NCBI GenBank assembly: GCA_963677605.2
Contig: CAXXDX010000006.1
Span: 868,001-932,000 of the forward strand
DNA from: JAGLOK01 sp963677605
GTDB taxonomy: Bacteria; Bacillota; Clostridia; Christensenellales; UMGS416
Reading direction: 5' to 3'
DNA length: 64,000 bases
In this document: positions 42,941-51,006 of the stretch, piece after piece
How positions within the stretch are numbered: the stretch's first letter is position 1
Layout of the letters: each line of letters starts with the position of its first letter
Position numbers and translations under genes: made by a program
The notes under the pieces: generated by a model
Database searches by the model: none
What the model was told of the DNA's origin: nothing
Seen by the model: the letters and a program-made list of their open reading frames with translations, nothing else

Positions 42941-43381
42941 CTAGGAAGCTGCTATGTTAAATGATACTATGTCGTCTATAATTTTTTCTTGTTCTTTCTT
43001 TGTCTCCTGAAGATACTCTTCATACTTTTGTTCGTACAATTTCTCAAGAGACTTTAATTCTTTTTGAAGAGCAACAAGCCTTTTAACACATTCATCTTTC
43101 TGTTGAGACTCATAAAGAATCTTTTCTTTCTGCTTGTTTGTCTCAATTTTTATCTTTTTCATATAGTTATCATAGTGATGAAGAAAGTGAGCTTTTACCG
43201 AGCTTATCATCTGCTCTTTTAGCTCGTACTTAGCTGTTTCCATTTTAGAGTTCAAATCTTCAAGCCCTTCATGAAGTTTGCTGAGACGCTCTTCAATGCT
43301 TTTTAAATGCTTCTTCTCAAAATCTTCTTCTTTTTGCTTGATATCATGCAATGTCTGCAATTCAAAAATAAATTTCTTCAT
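42941..43381 (-). CDS. fliJ: Flagellar export protein FliJ
   Basis: This 146-residue, almost entirely coiled-coil protein is Lys/Glu-rich. It acts as the central stalk of the FliI ATPase hexamer in the export apparatus. The start MKKFIFELQTLHDIKQKEEDFEKK resembles FliJ starts in Bacillota. It follows fliI by 5 bases. Identification rests on position and coiled-coil composition as well as the weakly conserved sequence. Confidence 0.9.
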   Translation of the reverse strand: MKKFIFELQTLHDIKQKEEDFEKKHLKSIEERLSKLHEGLEDLNSKMETAKYELKEQMISSVKAHFLHHYDNYMKKIKIETNKQKEKILYESQQKDECVKRLVALQKELKSLEKLYEQKYEEYLQETKKEQEKIIDDIVSFNIAAS

Positions 43382-43386
43382 AATAT

Positions 43387-44706
43387 TTATCGCCTATCAT
43401 ATATCATAGTTAATAACTCTAGTGTTTCTTCCATTGAAAAATTCTCATTAATTTTCTGTTTAAGCATGTCATTAATCGGTTCAATCAATTCAATAGCTTT
43501 GTCGATTTCAGGATTAGAACCATATTTGTATGCTCCGATTGATATTAAATCCTGTGCCTGTCTGTAAGTTGACATGACTTTTCTTACAAATCCCGCTTTT
43601 TCTATATGATCCGGGTCTGCTATGTCCGCCATGAGCCTGCTAACACTTTCAAGAACATCTATTGAAGGATAATGATTGTTATTGGCAAGCTTCCTCGAAA
43701 GAACGATGTGTCCGTCCAGAATGCCGCGAACCGTATCAGATATCGGCTCATTCATGTCATCGCCTTCTACCAGCACCGTATAAAGCCCTGTTATCGATCC
43801 TTTTCCAAATGCTCCTGAACGCTCTAGAAGCTTTGGCATTACCGAATATACAGAAGGTGTAAAACCTCTCGATATAGGCGGCTCTCCTATCGCCATGCCT
43901 ATCTCTCTTTGGGCCATCGCAAACCTTGTAAGAGAATCCATAAGAAGCATTACATTCATTCCCTGATCTCTGAAATACTCTGCAATCGATGTTCCAACCA
44001 TAGCTGATTTCAGTCTCATTATAGCCGGTTGATCCGATGTAGCTACAACGAGAATGGATTTTTTCAACCCCTCTTCTTTCAAATCCTTTTCAATAAACTC
44101 GCGTACTTCGCGCCCTCTTTCACCAACTAATGTAATTACGTTAATATCAGCGTCGGTGTTGCGGGCTATCATTCCCATCAGTGTGCTTTTTCCAACTCCG
44201 CTTCCGGCAAAAACACCCATCCTTTGGCCTTTTCCTATGGTAAGCATTGAATCAATGGCCTTAATCCCGAGTGGAAGCAATTCTCTTATCCTTCCTCTTT
44301 GAAGCGGATTAGGCGGAACATTGTTTATAGGGTAATAGGCCTCAATGTCAATATCGCCCAAATCATCCATTGGGTTGCCAAGAGCATCAAGCACTCTGCC
44401 GCACAGCCCTCTTCCCACCTTAACTTTAAGGGAAGTTTTTGTAGCAGCCACGTGATTGTCCGGCCCTATGCCGGAAAGATCACCAAAAGGCATAAGAAGT
44501 ATATTCTTATTCTTAAACCCAACAACCTCCGCTAAAACATATTCTTTATGATTTATAGAATATATTTTGCAGATGTCGCCAATGTTTGCCTTAACTCCCA
44601 CAGCTTCAACAGTAAGACCAATAACCTGAGTTACTTTTCCACCCTGTTCTACGCTTTCGGTATCTTCGACTATTTTCTTGTATTTTTCAATTTCAAAGAA
44701 CTTCAT
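43387..44706 (-). CDS. fliI: Flagellum-specific ATPase FliI
   Basis: This is the cytoplasmic ATPase of flagellar type III export. It has Walker A GVFAGSGVGKSTLMGMIARN, Walker B MLLMDSLTRFAMAQREIG and the F1-like GEPPISRGFTPSVYSVMPKLLERSG segment. I use the ATG at 44706 (MKFFEIEKYKK), which matches family starts; a GTG five codons upstream is also possible and would lengthen the overlap with fliH. Neither start has a strong ribosome binding site, so translational coupling from fliH is likely. Length about 440 is normal. Confidence 0.96.
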   Translation of the reverse strand: MKFFEIEKYKKIVEDTESVEQGGKVTQVIGLTVEAVGVKANIGDICKIYSINHKEYVLAEVVGFKNKNILLMPFGDLSGIGPDNHVAATKTSLKVKVGRGLCGRVLDALGNPMDDLGDIDIEAYYPINNVPPNPLQRGRIRELLPLGIKAIDSMLTIGKGQRMGVFAGSGVGKSTLMGMIARNTDADINVITLVGERGREVREFIEKDLKEEGLKKSILVVATSDQPAIMRLKSAMVGTSIAEYFRDQGMNVMLLMDSLTRFAMAQREIGMAIGEPPISRGFTPSVYSVMPKLLERSGAFGKGSITGLYTVLVEGDDMNEPISDTVRGILDGHIVLSRKLANNNHYPSIDVLESVSRLMADIADPDHIEKAGFVRKVMSTYRQAQDLISIGAYKYGSNPEIDKAIELIEPINDMLKQKINENFSMEETLELLTMIYDRR

Positions 44707-45433
44707 GATATTGGTTATCACTTTGCTTTAAAGAATCTGCAACTCTGTCCAGCTGCGTTTGAGTTCCTGCATCCACAAAACCACTGTCTGACTCTACAAT
44801 CAATGATCCCGGTTTTAATGACGCATCTTTCACAACTGTTAGCTGTACTTCAGACTGCAATTCCTCAAGCAGGGCTTCGCTTTTATTTCTGTAGTGTTTT
44901 TCATACTCATGAGCGCTTAACCTTAAAGTCAAAGGTTCGTCCTGTTCAATTAAGTCCAGAGTATTTTTCACGATGCCCACAAATACTTTATCGTCACTTT
45001 CAAGTTTCATGTTAAGTATTTTTTCAGCAATTACCAACGATAGGTTTAAAGTTTCCTTCTCAAAATGGCTTATAATTTGGATTTTATCAATTTCTAATTG
45101 TTTTAAAACTTCTTCCAGATTTGATTTTTGTTGTTCATAAACCTGATTAAATTTCTCTCTTGCCTCTATAATGCCTGACTCATATCCTTCTTTGTACGCA
45201 GCTTTTCTTATGCTATCTGCTTGATCTTTAGCATTTTTCAGAATATTGTTTGTCTCAATGTCTACATTAACTTGAGGTCTTGATGTATTTTCTATAGTAG
45301 GTTCTGCAATTATTTCTTTTTGAGTTTGTTCAGCGTTTTTGTGAACGACGTGAGGCTCAGGCATCCACTGTTTAATGATTTTTGACTTATTGGAACTCAT
45401 CTTGTCCCAAGTTGATTTATCAATCTTATACAA
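44693..45433 (-). CDS. fliH: Flagellar assembly protein FliH
   Basis: This regulator of the FliI ATPase binds it and tethers it to the C-ring. In 246 residues it has a central coiled coil (EGYESGIIEAREKFNQVYEQ) and a C-terminal V-ATPase-E-like domain (NLSLVIAEKILNMKLESDD, IEQDEPLTLRLSAHEYE, GSLIVESDSGFVDAGTQTQLDRV). The gene overlaps fliG by 8 bases and fliI at its 3' end, typical of the fliG-fliH-fliI block. Confidence 0.95.
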   Translation of the reverse strand: MYKIDKSTWDKMSSNKSKIIKQWMPEPHVVHKNAEQTQKEIIAEPTIENTSRPQVNVDIETNNILKNAKDQADSIRKAAYKEGYESGIIEAREKFNQVYEQQKSNLEEVLKQLEIDKIQIISHFEKETLNLSLVIAEKILNMKLESDDKVFVGIVKNTLDLIEQDEPLTLRLSAHEYEKHYRNKSEALLEELQSEVQLTVVKDASLKPGSLIVESDSGFVDAGTQTQLDRVADSLKQSDNQYHEVL

Positions 45434-46427
45434 TCAGTTCGTCCTCAGACTTTCTCATGATAATAATCTCGCCTGCCTCATCCAGCTTTCTTATCACGTT
45501 TACTATGTTCTGTTGTGCTTCTTCTACGTCGCGTATTCTAACCGGTCCCAAGAATTCCATATCTTCTTTGATAGTTTCCTGCAAACGCTTTGATATATTG
45601 TCGAAAATAACCTTTGATACTTCCTGTGTAGCTCCCTTAAGAGCAATAGCAAGCTCGTTGTTGTCGATTTCTTTGAGAACCGTCTGAATTGCTCTGCTGT
45701 CCAGTTTTGTAAGATCTTCAAATACGAACATACGGTTTTTAATTTCTTCGGTAAGTTCCGGATCTATCTGTTCCATATGCTCAAGCAGATATTTTTCCGT
45801 ACCGCGGTCAACCGATGCCAAAATCTGCACTAAGCTGTCAATGCCTCCTACATAGGCTTGCTTGCCTTGGTTTACTGAAGATATATTTTTCTTTAATATC
45901 CGTTCAACCTCTTTAATAAACTCCGGGGCTGATACACTCATGTTTGCAATCCTGGAAATTACGCTTGTCTGTTTTTCCAACGGAAGCGCAGAAAGCATCT
46001 GAGCTGCTTTTTCAGGATCAAGATATGTTAAAACCAGTGCAATAGTCTGCGGGTGTTCGTTTTGAATAAAGTTAAACACTTGAGTCGGATCAGCTCTTCT
46101 TACAAAGTCAAATGGGCGCACCCTTAATGAAGATGAGAGTTTATTGATTAAATCAGTTGCTCTGTCTTCTCCGAAAGCTTCCTGCAAAACATCACTCGCA
46201 TAGCTTATACCGCCTTCGGATATAAATTTCTGCGCCATACAGATTTCAAGAAATTCGTTCATAACGGATTCCTTTTCCGCAGGCTCAACATATCCCATGC
46301 TTGTAATACTTAACGTGAGCTGTTCCACCTCTTCTTCATTGAGGTGCTTATATATTTTAGCAGCATGATCTTTACCCAGCATAATCATTAATATTGCCGC
46401 TTTATCTTTTGATGATATTTCCCTCAT
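45426..46427 (-). CDS. fliG: Flagellar motor switch protein FliG
   Basis: This C-ring protein receives torque from MotA. It has 333 residues and three armadillo-like domains. KAAILMIMLGKDHAAKIYKHL opens the N-terminal domain that binds FliF. NEHPQTIALVLTYLDPEKAAQML is the EHPQR-like motif of the middle domain. The C-terminal torque helix is in FVFEDLTKLDSRAIQTVLKEI. SD AGGGAG supports the start. It lies 15 bases after fliF. Confidence 0.97.
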   Translation of the reverse strand: MREISSKDKAAILMIMLGKDHAAKIYKHLNEEEVEQLTLSITSMGYVEPAEKESVMNEFLEICMAQKFISEGGISYASDVLQEAFGEDRATDLINKLSSSLRVRPFDFVRRADPTQVFNFIQNEHPQTIALVLTYLDPEKAAQMLSALPLEKQTSVISRIANMSVSAPEFIKEVERILKKNISSVNQGKQAYVGGIDSLVQILASVDRGTEKYLLEHMEQIDPELTEEIKNRMFVFEDLTKLDSRAIQTVLKEIDNNELAIALKGATQEVSKVIFDNISKRLQETIKEDMEFLGPVRIRDVEEAQQNIVNVIRKLDEAGEIIIMRKSEDELIV

Positions 46428-46442
46428 TTGTCTCCCTAGTTA

Positions 46443-48068
46443 TTAATAATCCTCATACAACCATTTTTTAAGAAGCTGAGCCACCGATTCCGGGCTTCTG
46501 TCAATATATTTGCCCAGTTGGTCTAAAGTAGTGTTTTTCTTTTCAAACTGTATATCAATTTCTTCTTCAGTTGGTTGCCGCTCGCTTATAGTACCATCCG
46601 CATTAACAGTTCTCACACCATCATCTCCCGCAACAGCATCAAAGCCGCCATATTCTTCATACTCATCAAGCTCTTCATAATCTTCATATTCAACAGCCTG
46701 TCCGGTAAGCGATTTGATAATAGCAGATAGGAGTATTAATATTAATATGCCCACAAATCCGATTATTATGTATTTAATTATTTCAGTCCTTTGTACAGAC
46801 TCGACAATTTCCTTTTGATTTGCAAGTGCTGCTTCCGCTTCGTTTGATTCCATTTGCCTAAAAGGAAGCATGTCAACAGTAATATTGTCTTCGCTTACTC
46901 CTATAGCATTTGCCACAAGCATCTTTACGTTTTCGGTATAATCCACCGTGCTGTTTGAGCTGTCTAAAACAACTGAAACCGATAATTCTTTTATCGTACC
47001 TTTTGCATTTTCTATAAGCGTTTTGGTTTCATTAATTTCCATGTTCGCTTCGCGTGTAATCTTTTCATAAACTGCATCGCTTGCGGTTTCATCATCAACG
47101 TTGTATGTTGACCCGGCACCATTGGTGTCTGTTCCTGGGACATCAGCGTCAGTACCTTCATAATTATTAATTGTCTCCGACAGCTCTTTCATGCTAATAA
47201 CGATTCCATTGTTGCCTTCGCCCTCGACAGGCGGAGTAAATACTACAGACTCAGTTACTTTGTTGTCAAAATCCAATATAACATTTACTTCGGCAATTAC
47301 TTTGCCTTCGCCAAACACAGGGTTAAGCAAATTTATTATCTGTTCTTTTAATCTGTCCTGAACGCTTATCTGTAAATCAAGCTGAGAATTTACGTTTGTA
47401 AAGTCATCCTCATCTTCCAAGGTGTAAAGATTCATCTGTGTGTCCACAATGCGCACATCTTCAATCGCAAGCCCTGAAACGCTTTTTGAAACCAATTCTG
47501 CAATAGCTTTAACTTCAGTCGAATTAATCTTCTGCCCGTTTTTTAGGCGAAGCATGACGGCTGCAGTTGCAGACGACTCATTATCCGACAGAACAAACGC
47601 ACTTTCCTGTGAAGGATTGATGTTTACAACAGCTTCATCCACTTTGTCCATTTTCTCAATTGTACGCCTTAAGTTCTCTTGAATTTGGAACTGGTAATAC
47701 ACTTCCTTTTCCATATCAGTTGTTCCGAGACCGGAAGCGTTTTGGAATATGTCAAAATTCTGTCCGCTGTTAGGATATCCCTGTGCGGCAAGCTGCATTC
47801 TTAGCGTATCCGCTTGAGATGATTCAACAAGTATGGTGTCATCGCCGCGTGTTTTCGCGTCAATACCCATATCTTCAAGCATCTGAAGAACCTCGCCGGC
47901 ATCATCAGTGTCCATCCCGCTGTACAGTACAGAATATGATTTTTGATTAAGAAGTGTGGCCGCTACAATTGCTAATACGATAATAAGAGCTGATAAGATT
48001 ATAAGGCGAATTAATTTGCCTCTCTCCATGCTCTTAAAAAATTCCGGCACTTTGCTGAAAAATTCCAA
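46443..48068 (-). CDS. fliF: Flagellar MS-ring protein FliF
   Basis: This is the membrane ring that nucleates the flagellum. It has 541 residues, with TM1 at about 20-42 (LIILSALIIVLAIVAATLL) and TM2 at about 445-467 (IIKYIIIGFVGILILILL). The periplasmic ring-building motifs include SVLYSGMDTDDAGEVLQMLEDM and VYYQFQIQENLRRTIEKMDKV. The C-terminal FliG-binding tail is FEKKNTTLDQLGKYIDRSPESVAQLLKKWL. It starts with TTG, preceded by GAGAGG. It is the first gene of the operon, and flgB, flgC and fliE do not precede it, unlike the usual clostridial order. Confidence 0.97.
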   Translation of the reverse strand: MEFFSKVPEFFKSMERGKLIRLIILSALIIVLAIVAATLLNQKSYSVLYSGMDTDDAGEVLQMLEDMGIDAKTRGDDTILVESSQADTLRMQLAAQGYPNSGQNFDIFQNASGLGTTDMEKEVYYQFQIQENLRRTIEKMDKVDEAVVNINPSQESAFVLSDNESSATAAVMLRLKNGQKINSTEVKAIAELVSKSVSGLAIEDVRIVDTQMNLYTLEDEDDFTNVNSQLDLQISVQDRLKEQIINLLNPVFGEGKVIAEVNVILDFDNKVTESVVFTPPVEGEGNNGIVISMKELSETINNYEGTDADVPGTDTNGAGSTYNVDDETASDAVYEKITREANMEINETKTLIENAKGTIKELSVSVVLDSSNSTVDYTENVKMLVANAIGVSEDNITVDMLPFRQMESNEAEAALANQKEIVESVQRTEIIKYIIIGFVGILILILLSAIIKSLTGQAVEYEDYEELDEYEEYGGFDAVAGDDGVRTVNADGTISERQPTEEEIDIQFEKKNTTLDQLGKYIDRSPESVAQLLKKWLYEDY

Positions 48069-48273
48069 TTTTTATCCTCTCAATAACACAACACTTTTCT
48101 TATACTTATTTCAGCTTGAGTTTTGATTAATTGTCTATATATGGTATAAGCTGAATATTCTAACATTCAATATCTTGAATATCATGACTAAATTATATTG
48201 TAAAATCCCTTTTATTTCAAGTAATATTATATCTTGCCCTGTACACGATTTATGAATAAATTAAAAATATTAC
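48069..48273. other. Divergent intergenic region between fliF and flagellin
   Basis: This 205-base A/T-rich spacer holds no gene. An inverted repeat ATTCAA-TATC-TTGAAT is at 48165-48180. On the minus strand, TTGAAT followed by TATACC about 16 bases later is a possible weak promoter for fliF, but neither box is good. No sigma-D box for fliF was found. Confidence 0.4.
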
Positions 48274-48301
48274 TAAAGTTTTTCCCGAAGGTTACCGATA
48301 A
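48274..48301 (+). promoter_or_regulatory. Sigma-D (sigma-28) promoter of flagellin
   Basis: TAAA (48274-48277) and ACCGATAA (48294-48301) are 16 bases apart and match the flagellar sigma-28 consensus closely. The cognate sigma factor is encoded at 57462-58238 and its anti-sigma factor FlgM at 54615-54899. Confidence 0.85.
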
Positions 48302-48355
48302 TTGAATTGTGAGCAAAAAATCTGCATATTTGCAAGGGCCCTGCGGGTATAAAGG

Positions 48356-48408
48356 TTGGATGCAAACAACATGGCATGGAAGCCAATCAAAATTATATTC
48401 ATGGAGGA
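48356..48408 (+). promoter_or_regulatory. Probable CsrA-responsive flagellin leader
   Basis: The leader has three GGA sites: 48358-48360, 48378-48380 and 48403-48405; the last is inside the ribosome binding site ATGGAGGAAT. TTGG-ATGC (48356-48363) can pair with GCAT (48374-48377) and CCAA (48383-48386), leaving GGAAG as a bulge. GGA in a loop or bulge plus GGA in the SD is the pattern by which CsrA represses hag translation in Bacillus. csrA and its antagonist fliW are nearby at 50288-50954. Confidence 0.6.
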
Positions 48409-48415
48409 ATAAATC

Positions 48416-49549
48416 ATGAGAATTAACACAAACTTAATGGCACTTAACACACATCGTCAACTTTCTGTAAATAGTGGTAACGTTGCTAAATCAACTGAAA
48501 AACTGTCATCCGGTCTCCGCATTAACCGTGCAGGCGACGACGCTGCTGGTCTTGCAATATCTGAAAAGATGCGCGCACAGATTAAAGGCTTAAACATGGC
48601 TTCAAAAAACAGCCAGGATGCTATTTCTTTGGTTCAGACAGCTGAAGGTGCATTGACAGAAACACATTCAATTCTTCAGAGAATGCGTGAATTGGCAGTT
48701 CAGTCTTCATCAGACACAAACCAGGACGCAGTTGACCGTGACGCTCTGCAGGCAGAGTTCACAGCACTCAGATCAGAAATTGATGAAATCGCTGCAAACA
48801 CTCAGTTCAATAACAAGAGCCTTCTTGATGGTACATTTGGTCTAACTACTACTGTAGCTGGAGCAGGTACTGTTGCTGTAGGTACTTATGGTATTACATC
48901 AATTGAACTCGAAGGATTTAGTGCTGGTGCAGGACAATCTATTACATTCGCACAAGCTGGTGGTGCAGGTACTACTTACGAAGTTACTTATAGTGGCGTA
49001 ACAGTTGCTGGCGTAGCGAATGATGCGAACGCTGGAAGCATAAGTGTAGACTTCGGCAGTGGAAGAACAGTAACAATTAGCTATACTGATGCAATAACTG
49101 CAGACGATTTCGCTGGTGAATCTTTAACATTTGATGTTACTGGTACAGCAGCTAAAATCCAGACAGGTGCAAACGCAAGTGAAACACTTGATATTACAAT
49201 AGGCAGTATGGATTCAACTGACTTGGTAGCAGGTGCTGCTCTTGATACAGCTACAATAGCTGACAGCACATCAGCAGAAGCTGCAATCACAACTGTTAAT
49301 ACAGCTATCAACACTGTTTCTACACAGCGTGCAAACTTAGGTGCTGTACAGAACAGACTTGAGCACAAGATCAAAAACCTTGATACTTCATCTGAAAACC
49401 TCTCAGCTGCAGAAAGCCGCATCCGCGACCTCGACATGGCTGCAGAAATGACGAAGTTCACAAGCAACAACATCTTGGTTCAGGCTGCAACAGCTATGTT
49501 GGCTCAGGCTAACGCAGCTCCTCAGAACGTACTTTCACTTCTCCAATAA
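48416..49549 (+). CDS. hag: Flagellin
   Basis: This is the filament subunit, 377 residues. The conserved D0/D1 regions are intact: MRINTNLMALNTHRQLS to about residue 140, and LSAAESRIRDLDMAAEMTKF through the terminal Gln-rich helix NVLSLLQ. The variable domain between about 140 and 285 is rich in Gly, Ala, Thr and Ser. The segment ILQRMRELAVQSSSDTNQ corresponds to the TLR5-recognition region of TLR5-active flagellins. It is transcribed opposite to all other flagellar genes, from its own sigma-D promoter, with a CsrA-type leader and a strong terminator. FliW should bind the free protein. Confidence 0.97.
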   Translation: MRINTNLMALNTHRQLSVNSGNVAKSTEKLSSGLRINRAGDDAAGLAISEKMRAQIKGLNMASKNSQDAISLVQTAEGALTETHSILQRMRELAVQSSSDTNQDAVDRDALQAEFTALRSEIDEIAANTQFNNKSLLDGTFGLTTTVAGAGTVAVGTYGITSIELEGFSAGAGQSITFAQAGGAGTTYEVTYSGVTVAGVANDANAGSISVDFGSGRTVTISYTDAITADDFAGESLTFDVTGTAAKIQTGANASETLDITIGSMDSTDLVAGAALDTATIADSTSAEAAITTVNTAINTVSTQRANLGAVQNRLEHKIKNLDTSSENLSAAESRIRDLDMAAEMTKFTSNNILVQAATAMLAQANAAPQNVLSLLQ

Positions 49550-49604
49550 TTTATTGAGGGTTTATCGAGTAATTAGTACTTTTTGAGAAAAAAGCAAACA
49601 AAAA

Positions 49605-49631
49605 CACCGCGCATAGCGCGGTGTTTTTTTT
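49605..49631 (+). terminator. Terminator of flagellin
   Basis: A perfect GC-rich stem CACCGCGC/GCGCGGTG with a three-base loop is followed by eight T residues. It is one of the strongest terminators in the window. Confidence 0.95.
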
Positions 49632-50231
49632 GTGTATTGTTAATATAATGATTTAAAGTCTAGTTTCTATATAGGATATTTTACTCATATAGTATCACTA
49701 TAACCACTCTTGTTAAAAAGGTTATATCAAATAATCAAATTTCATTGATTCCCTTTATAAAATCACCTGACAATCTCAATACAATAATTAAGTGTTATTT
49801 GTAAAAACTATAACTCGCATTTTACTATCGATATTGCTAACTTAGGATTCAATACAAACTTAAACTTGAATATTTTATATAATACTGCTTTACCACTTTT
49901 CTATCATGTAAAATATCGGACTATATGTATAATACTTTAAACATGAATATTTCGATAATTTGTATCAAAACTTATCTATTAATATTTACATAATCACTTA
50001 ATGCTGCATTATATTTTTACTCCTTACTCAAATAGAATAATCGTTTTCACAACCCCAGAAAGATAATCTCCTTATTCTACAAACGCTACATTTATCATTT
50101 TTAAAATCAGATACTAATTTTACATTATAATAAACTACTATTCTGATTTAACTCTTTCTAAGCAGCTATAAAGATATAACACAACGCTAAAGTATGTCTG
50201 TTGCTAGTTGTATTATATCTTTTTAATATAG
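49632..50231. other. Long intergenic region after flagellin, with inverted repeat
   Basis: This A/T-rich stretch of about 600 bases has no convincing gene in any frame. The only structure is an imperfect 16-base inverted repeat, AAAGATATAACACAAC (50170-50185) with GTTGTATTATATCTTT (50207-50222), one mismatch, 21-base loop, followed by T residues on the plus strand. It could be a backup terminator for either strand. Confidence 0.5.
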
Positions 50232-50260
50232 AAAAACCGACACTATTGCATAGCATCGGT
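50232..50260 (-). terminator. Terminator after csrA
   Basis: On the minus strand ACCGATGCTAT pairs with ATAGTGTCGGT over 11 pairs, two of them G-U, with a three-base loop, followed by TTTTT. It lies about 30 bases after the csrA stop and closes the flhB-csrA operon. Confidence 0.8.
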
Positions 50261-50287
50261 TATATGTCTTTATATTGATTGTAAACT

Positions 50288-50500
50288 TTATCCGTTAAGT
50301 TTTAAGGAGATTATCTTGGTGCTGGCTGCGGACTTGTTAGCGCTTATTGTAGCGTCCAGTAGCTCTTTGCGATAAATCTTTATATCACGAGGTGCTTTAA
50401 TGCCAACACTGACTCTGTCTTTATCTATGGATATTATTTCAATTACTACATCGTCGCTTAAAACGATGCCCTCACCCCTCTTGCGCGTCAGAACCAGCAT
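50288..50500 (-). CDS. csrA: Translational regulator CsrA
   Basis: This 70-residue RNA-binding dimer represses translation by binding GGA motifs. The start MLVLTRKRGEGIVLSDDVVI and the RVSVGIKAPRDIKIYRKEL segment are standard. I use the ATG at 50500, which has GGAGGTG seven bases upstream; the frame opens three codons earlier with GTG. The 5' end lies inside fliW (about 29-base overlap), so the two are translationally coupled. In Bacillus, FliW binds CsrA allosterically and free flagellin releases it; the hag leader here has matching sites. CsrA controls flagellin output. Confidence 0.97.
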   Translation of the reverse strand: MLVLTRKRGEGIVLSDDVVIEIISIDKDRVSVGIKAPRDIKIYRKELLDATISANKSAASTKIISLKLNG

Positions 50501-50954
50501 CCGCTTCACCTCCGCTCAAAACTTTCATTACATCTTCATATACAGGCTGGCGAACCAAAAAGTCCTCGGCATCAACAAGCACCTGTTTTCCTATGCCTCT
50601 TTTTGCGTTAATTATAATTGGTGCCGCCATATTTACTGTCATCTCTGTGATATTTTCCGGAATAACAACAACATTTAAAACAAGAATATCATTCTCGCTT
50701 TCAATGCTAAGATCATCCATTTCTTCATCTTTAACTTCAATGCTATAATCGCCGTATATTTCAAACGGAATGATAACCGGCAAAGAAATATATTTATTCT
50801 CAATCGACTGAAGCCAGTAAATCGGCCTTGTCTCTAAAATCTTAAGCACAATAAATTCCTTGAGTTCTTCAAACCCCGGAAGCCCTAAAGGAAACATAAT
50901 CTTATTTTTTTCATCTAGCTCAAAATCGCCGAATCTATCCGTTTCAACTTTCAT
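50472..50954 (-). CDS. fliW: Flagellar assembly factor FliW
   Basis: This cytoplasmic protein of 160 residues binds either flagellin or CsrA and so couples flagellin translation to its export. The N-terminus IMFPLGLPGFEELKEFIVL and the later LVLNVVVIPENITEMTVNMAAPIIINAKRGIGKQVLV are diagnostic. It has an acidic tail extending into csrA. The start has AGGAG. It follows the DUF6470-type gene by 52 bases and overlaps csrA. Confidence 0.97.
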   Translation of the reverse strand: MKVETDRFGDFELDEKNKIMFPLGLPGFEELKEFIVLKILETRPIYWLQSIENKYISLPVIIPFEIYGDYSIEVKDEEMDDLSIESENDILVLNVVVIPENITEMTVNMAAPIIINAKRGIGKQVLVDAEDFLVRQPVYEDVMKVLSGGEADAGSDAQEG

Positions 50955-51006
50955 ATCATTCTCCTTATTACAAACAGTATATCACATCTATTAAAATAAT
51001 ATACAA

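Noticed and set aside
49081..49473. Minus-strand open frame of 130 codons opposite flagellin
   Set aside because: A shadow of the biased Ala/Thr-rich flagellin codons; the plus frame is certain and the minus protein has no recognisable motif.
50170..50222. Inverted repeat as a miniature transposable element
   Set aside because: Only one copy was seen in the window and no target-site duplication is evident, so a terminator-like hairpin is the simpler reading.
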